From positions 40,202 to 104,201 of the forward strand of contig NZ_LGUI01000007.1 of the NCBI RefSeq assembly GCF_002891295.1: a stretch of 64,000 bases of DNA, given 5' to 3'. Below the pieces are notes generated by a model. The model was not told where the DNA came from, did not search any database, and worked only from the letters and a program-made list of their open reading frames with translations. Below are positions 61,473-64,000 of this stretch, piece after piece (position 1 is the stretch's first letter; every line of letters starts with the position of its first letter). Made by a program: the position numbers and the translations under genes. Source of the DNA: Streptomyces eurocidicus. Lineage in GTDB: Bacteria; Actinomycetota; Actinomycetes; Streptomycetales; Streptomycetaceae.

Positions 61473-62813
61473 TTACGCCTGCGGCCGGCCCATCGCGCGG
61501 AAGGTCCATCCGGCGGCGCGCCAGGCGGCGGCGTCCAGGGCGTTGCGGCCGTCCAGGATCCGCCGTGCGGCCACGACCTCGCCCAGCGCCGCCGGGTCCA
61601 GCTCGCGGAACTCGCCCCACTCCGTCAGGTGCAGCACCACCTGGGCGCCGCGGCACGCCTCCAGCGCGGTCGGCGCGTAGCCGAGCGTGGGGAAGAGGCT
61701 GCGGGCGTTGGCCATGCCCTTGGGGTCGTAGACGGTGACCTGGCCGCCCTGGAGGTGGATCTGCCCGGCGACGTTCAGCGCGGGGGAGTCCCGGACGTCG
61801 TCGGAGTCGGGCTTGAAGGCCGCGCCCAGGACGGCGACCCGCTGCCCGAGGAAGCTGCCGCCCAGGCTCTCGCGGGCCAGCTCGACCATATGGCCCCGGC
61901 GGCGCATGTTGATGGAGTCGACCTCGCGGAGGAAGGTCAGCGCCTGGTCCACGCCCAGCTCGCCCGCGCGGGCCATGAAGGCGCGGATGTCCTTGGGCAG
62001 ACAGCCGCCGCCGAAGCCGATGCCGGCCCGCAGGAACTTCTTCCCGATCCGCTCGTCGTGGCCGATGGCCTCGGCCAGCTTCACCACGTCGCCGTCGGCG
62101 GCCTCGCACACCTCGGCCATGGCGTTGATGAAGGAGATCTTCGTGGCGAGGAAGGAGTTGGCCGCGGTCTTCACCAGCTCCGCGGTCGGGTAGTCCGCGA
62201 CGACGAAGGGGGTGCCCTCGCCGATCGGGATCGCGTAGACCTCGCGCAGCAGCTTCTCGCCGCGCTCGCCGGAGACGCCGACGACGATCCGGTCGGGGTG
62301 CAGGGTGTCCTGGACGGCGAAGCCCTCGCGCAGGAACTCGGGGTTCCAGGCGAGCTCGACCTCGTCGCCCGCCGGGGCCAGCTCCCGCAGCAGCGCCGCG
62401 AGCCGGGCCGCGCTGCCGACCGGCACGGTCGACTTGCCGACGACCAGCGCCGGGCGGTGCAGCACCCGGGCCAGCGAGGAGACGGCGGCGTCGACGTAGG
62501 ACATGTCGCAGGCGTACTCGCCGTGCTTCTGCGGGGTGTTCACACAGACGAAGTGGACGTCGCCGAACTCGCCGACCTCCTCCCAGGAGGTGGTGAAGCG
62601 CAGCCTGCCGGTCGAGCCCTCGATGCCGGCCGCGTGACGGCGCAGCAGCTCCTCCAGCCCGGGCTCGTACATGGGGACCTTGCCCCGGGCGAGCATCTCG
62701 ATCTTCTCGGGGACCACGTCGAGGCCCAGTACCTCGAAGCCGAGCTCGGCCATGGCCGCGGCATGGGTGGCGCCGAGGTAGCCGGTGCCGATCACGGTGA
62801 TCCTGGGGGCCAT
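61473..62813 (-). CDS. UDP-glucose 6-dehydrogenase
   Basis: A 446-residue NAD-dependent sugar-nucleotide dehydrogenase making UDP-glucuronate. The N-terminal TVIGTGYLGATHAAAMAELG is the NAD fold, the catalytic Cys is in FGGGCLPKDIRAF, and the C-terminal AFKPDSDDVRDSPAL and VYDPKGMANAR are typical of the Ugd/RkpK group. The ATG at 62813 follows TGGAGCACGC; the ORF start at 62855 is not supported. Glucuronate would serve cell-wall or exopolysaccharide synthesis. No glycosyltransferase gene is adjacent. Confidence 0.95.
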   Translation of the reverse strand: MAPRITVIGTGYLGATHAAAMAELGFEVLGLDVVPEKIEMLARGKVPMYEPGLEELLRRHAAGIEGSTGRLRFTTSWEEVGEFGDVHFVCVNTPQKHGEYACDMSYVDAAVSSLARVLHRPALVVGKSTVPVGSAARLAALLRELAPAGDEVELAWNPEFLREGFAVQDTLHPDRIVVGVSGERGEKLLREVYAIPIGEGTPFVVADYPTAELVKTAANSFLATKISFINAMAEVCEAADGDVVKLAEAIGHDERIGKKFLRAGIGFGGGCLPKDIRAFMARAGELGVDQALTFLREVDSINMRRRGHMVELARESLGGSFLGQRVAVLGAAFKPDSDDVRDSPALNVAGQIHLQGGQVTVYDPKGMANARSLFPTLGYAPTALEACRGAQVVLHLTEWGEFRELDPAALGEVVAARRILDGRNALDAAAWRAAGWTFRAMGRPQA

Positions 62814-63051
62814 GCGTGCTCCATGTGCTGACGGGCTGGTGCGGTGCCCGAGCATAGTAGGGGCCCGGCAGGGGAAGGACCTGGGGAGACGCCATGAACA
62901 TCGGGCGCCGTACCGGGCGTGGCGCCGAGCGCGGTGCGCACCCGTGCGGGCCGTCGTGCGGCCGCTGTCGGCAAGCTCACGTATCCCCGTCCGGAAGCCG
63001 CCCCCTAGAATCGGGTTACTAAACGGTAGTTAACTCTCAGGGGAGTACGCC

Positions 63052-64000
63052 TTGGCGGGAACAAAGGACTTCGACCTGTACCGGCCGGCCGAGGAGCACG
63101 ACGAGCTCCGCAAGGTCGTGCGCCAGCTCGCCGAGGCGAAGATCGCCCCGTTCGCCACCGAGGTCGACGAGCAGGCCCGCTTCCCGCAGGAGGCGCTGGA
63201 CGCCCTGGTGGCCTCGGACCTGCACGCCGTGCACGTCCCCGAGGAGTTCGGCGGCGCGGGCGCCGACGCCCTGGCCACCGTGATCGTCATCGAGGAGGTG
63301 GCGCGCGTCTGCGCCTCGTCTTCCCTGATCCCCGCGGTCAACAAGCTCGGCTCGCTGCCGGTGATCCTCTCCGGCTCGGCCGAGCTGAAGAAGCGCTACC
63401 TGGCCCCGCTCGCCAAGGGCGACGCGATGTTCTCGTACTGCCTGAGCGAGCCCGACGCGGGCTCCGACGCGGCCGGCATGAAGACCAAGGCCGTGCGCGA
63501 CGGCGACCACTGGATCCTCAACGGCGTGAAGCGCTGGATCACCAACGCCGGCGTCAGCGAGTACTACACGGTGATGGCCGTCACCGACCCCGAGAAGCGC
63601 TCCAAGGGCATCTCCGCCTTCGTCGTGGAGAAGTCCGACGAGGGCGTCTCCTTCGGCGCCCCGGAGAAGAAGCTCGGCATCAAGGGCTCCCCGACCCGCG
63701 AGGTCTACCTCGACAACGTCCGCATCCCCGCGGACCGGATGATCGGCGAGGAGGGCACCGGCTTCGCCACGGCGATGAAGACCCTCGACCACACCCGCGT
63801 CACCATCGCCGCGCAGGCGCTGGGCATCGCCCAGGGCGCCCTCGACTACGCCAAGGGCTATGTCCAGGAGCGCAAGCAGTTCGGCAAGCCGATCTCCGAC
63901 TTCCAGGGCATCCAGTTCATGCTCGCCGACATGGCCATGAAGCTGGAGGCCGCCCGCCAGCTGACGTACGCGGCCGCCGCGAAGTCCGAGCGGGTCGATG
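63052..64000 (+). CDS. Acyl-CoA dehydrogenase (N-terminal 316 residues, cut by window end)
   Basis: An FAD-dependent dehydrogenase introducing the alpha-beta double bond in acyl-CoA. The first 316 residues show the helical N-domain (ELRKVVRQLAEAKIAPFAT), the FAD/substrate motif SYCLSEPDAGSDAAGMKT, TNAGVSEYYTVMAVTD and TLDHTRVTIAAQALGIAQGA followed by YVQERKQFGKPI. The frame runs off the right edge. The start is TTG at 63052, seven bases after GGGGAG. A TAAAC...GTTAA stretch near 63019-63033 could be a regulator site. Short-chain or branched substrate preference is not resolvable without the C-terminal catalytic Glu region. Confidence 0.93.
   Translation, partial: MAGTKDFDLYRPAEEHDELRKVVRQLAEAKIAPFATEVDEQARFPQEALDALVASDLHAVHVPEEFGGAGADALATVIVIEEVARVCASSSLIPAVNKLGSLPVILSGSAELKKRYLAPLAKGDAMFSYCLSEPDAGSDAAGMKTKAVRDGDHWILNGVKRWITNAGVSEYYTVMAVTDPEKRSKGISAFVVEKSDEGVSFGAPEKKLGIKGSPTREVYLDNVRIPADRMIGEEGTGFATAMKTLDHTRVTIAAQALGIAQGALDYAKGYVQERKQFGKPISDFQGIQFMLADMAMKLEAARQLTYAAAAKSERVD

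Noticed and set aside
63010..63036. Clean TetR or FadR operator before the acyl-CoA dehydrogenase
   Set aside because: The TAAAC...GTTAA stretch is only an imperfect inverted repeat; mentioned in the gene entry but not called as a site.

Overview
The window is high-GC DNA with the marks of a Streptomyces chromosome. It has GTG and TTG starts, ATGA and GTGA start/stop overlaps, F420-type and SufU-type genes, a SigB-family sigma factor with STAS and ATPase partners, and long perfect hairpins between genes. All calls were made by reading the sequence, without database searches. Species and gene-cluster identity are therefore not established.

Left part (1-27474) is an accessory biosynthetic region. 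It opens inside a large synthase gene cut by the window edge. Four tightly coupled plus-strand genes follow one another: an enoyl-reductase/KS/KS-like/KR/DH synthase resembling polyunsaturated fatty acid (PUFA) synthases, a cytochrome P450, a KR plus degenerate-DH protein, and a carotenoid-cleavage-type oxygenase. Next come an SDR, an aldehyde dehydrogenase, a luciferase-like oxidoreductase, an acyl-CoA carboxylase beta chain and a second P450. A second block holds a SufU-like scaffold, an MFS exporter, ArsR-, TetR- and LuxR-type regulators, a single-module KS-AT-DH-ACP polyketide synthase without KR, ER or TE, and an acyl/aryl-CoA ligase. My reading is that a polyene-like chain is built, oxidised and possibly cleaved, and that an iterative PKS product is made alongside or joined to it.

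Middle part (27.7-42 kb) is mostly housekeeping: a Bax-inhibitor-like membrane protein, thiolase, SGNH esterase, cystathionine beta-synthase, a MatB-like CoA ligase, an RpiR regulator, a frameshifted secreted hydrolase and a fold-III PLP decarboxylase. It is dotted with copies of one interspersed hairpin repeat.

Right part (42-64 kb) carries the histidine-utilisation genes (urocanase, an M20 amidohydrolase, HutF, HutI), the sigma/STAS/ATPase stress module, a secreted cell-envelope group ending in an LPQTG protein and two membrane-anchored partners, a peptide transporter, a two-component system, GtrA, purK-purE-dipeptidase, a glyoxalase-fold protein, UDP-glucose dehydrogenase and the start of an acyl-CoA dehydrogenase. 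No rRNA, tRNA, insertion sequence, CRISPR array or replication origin was seen.
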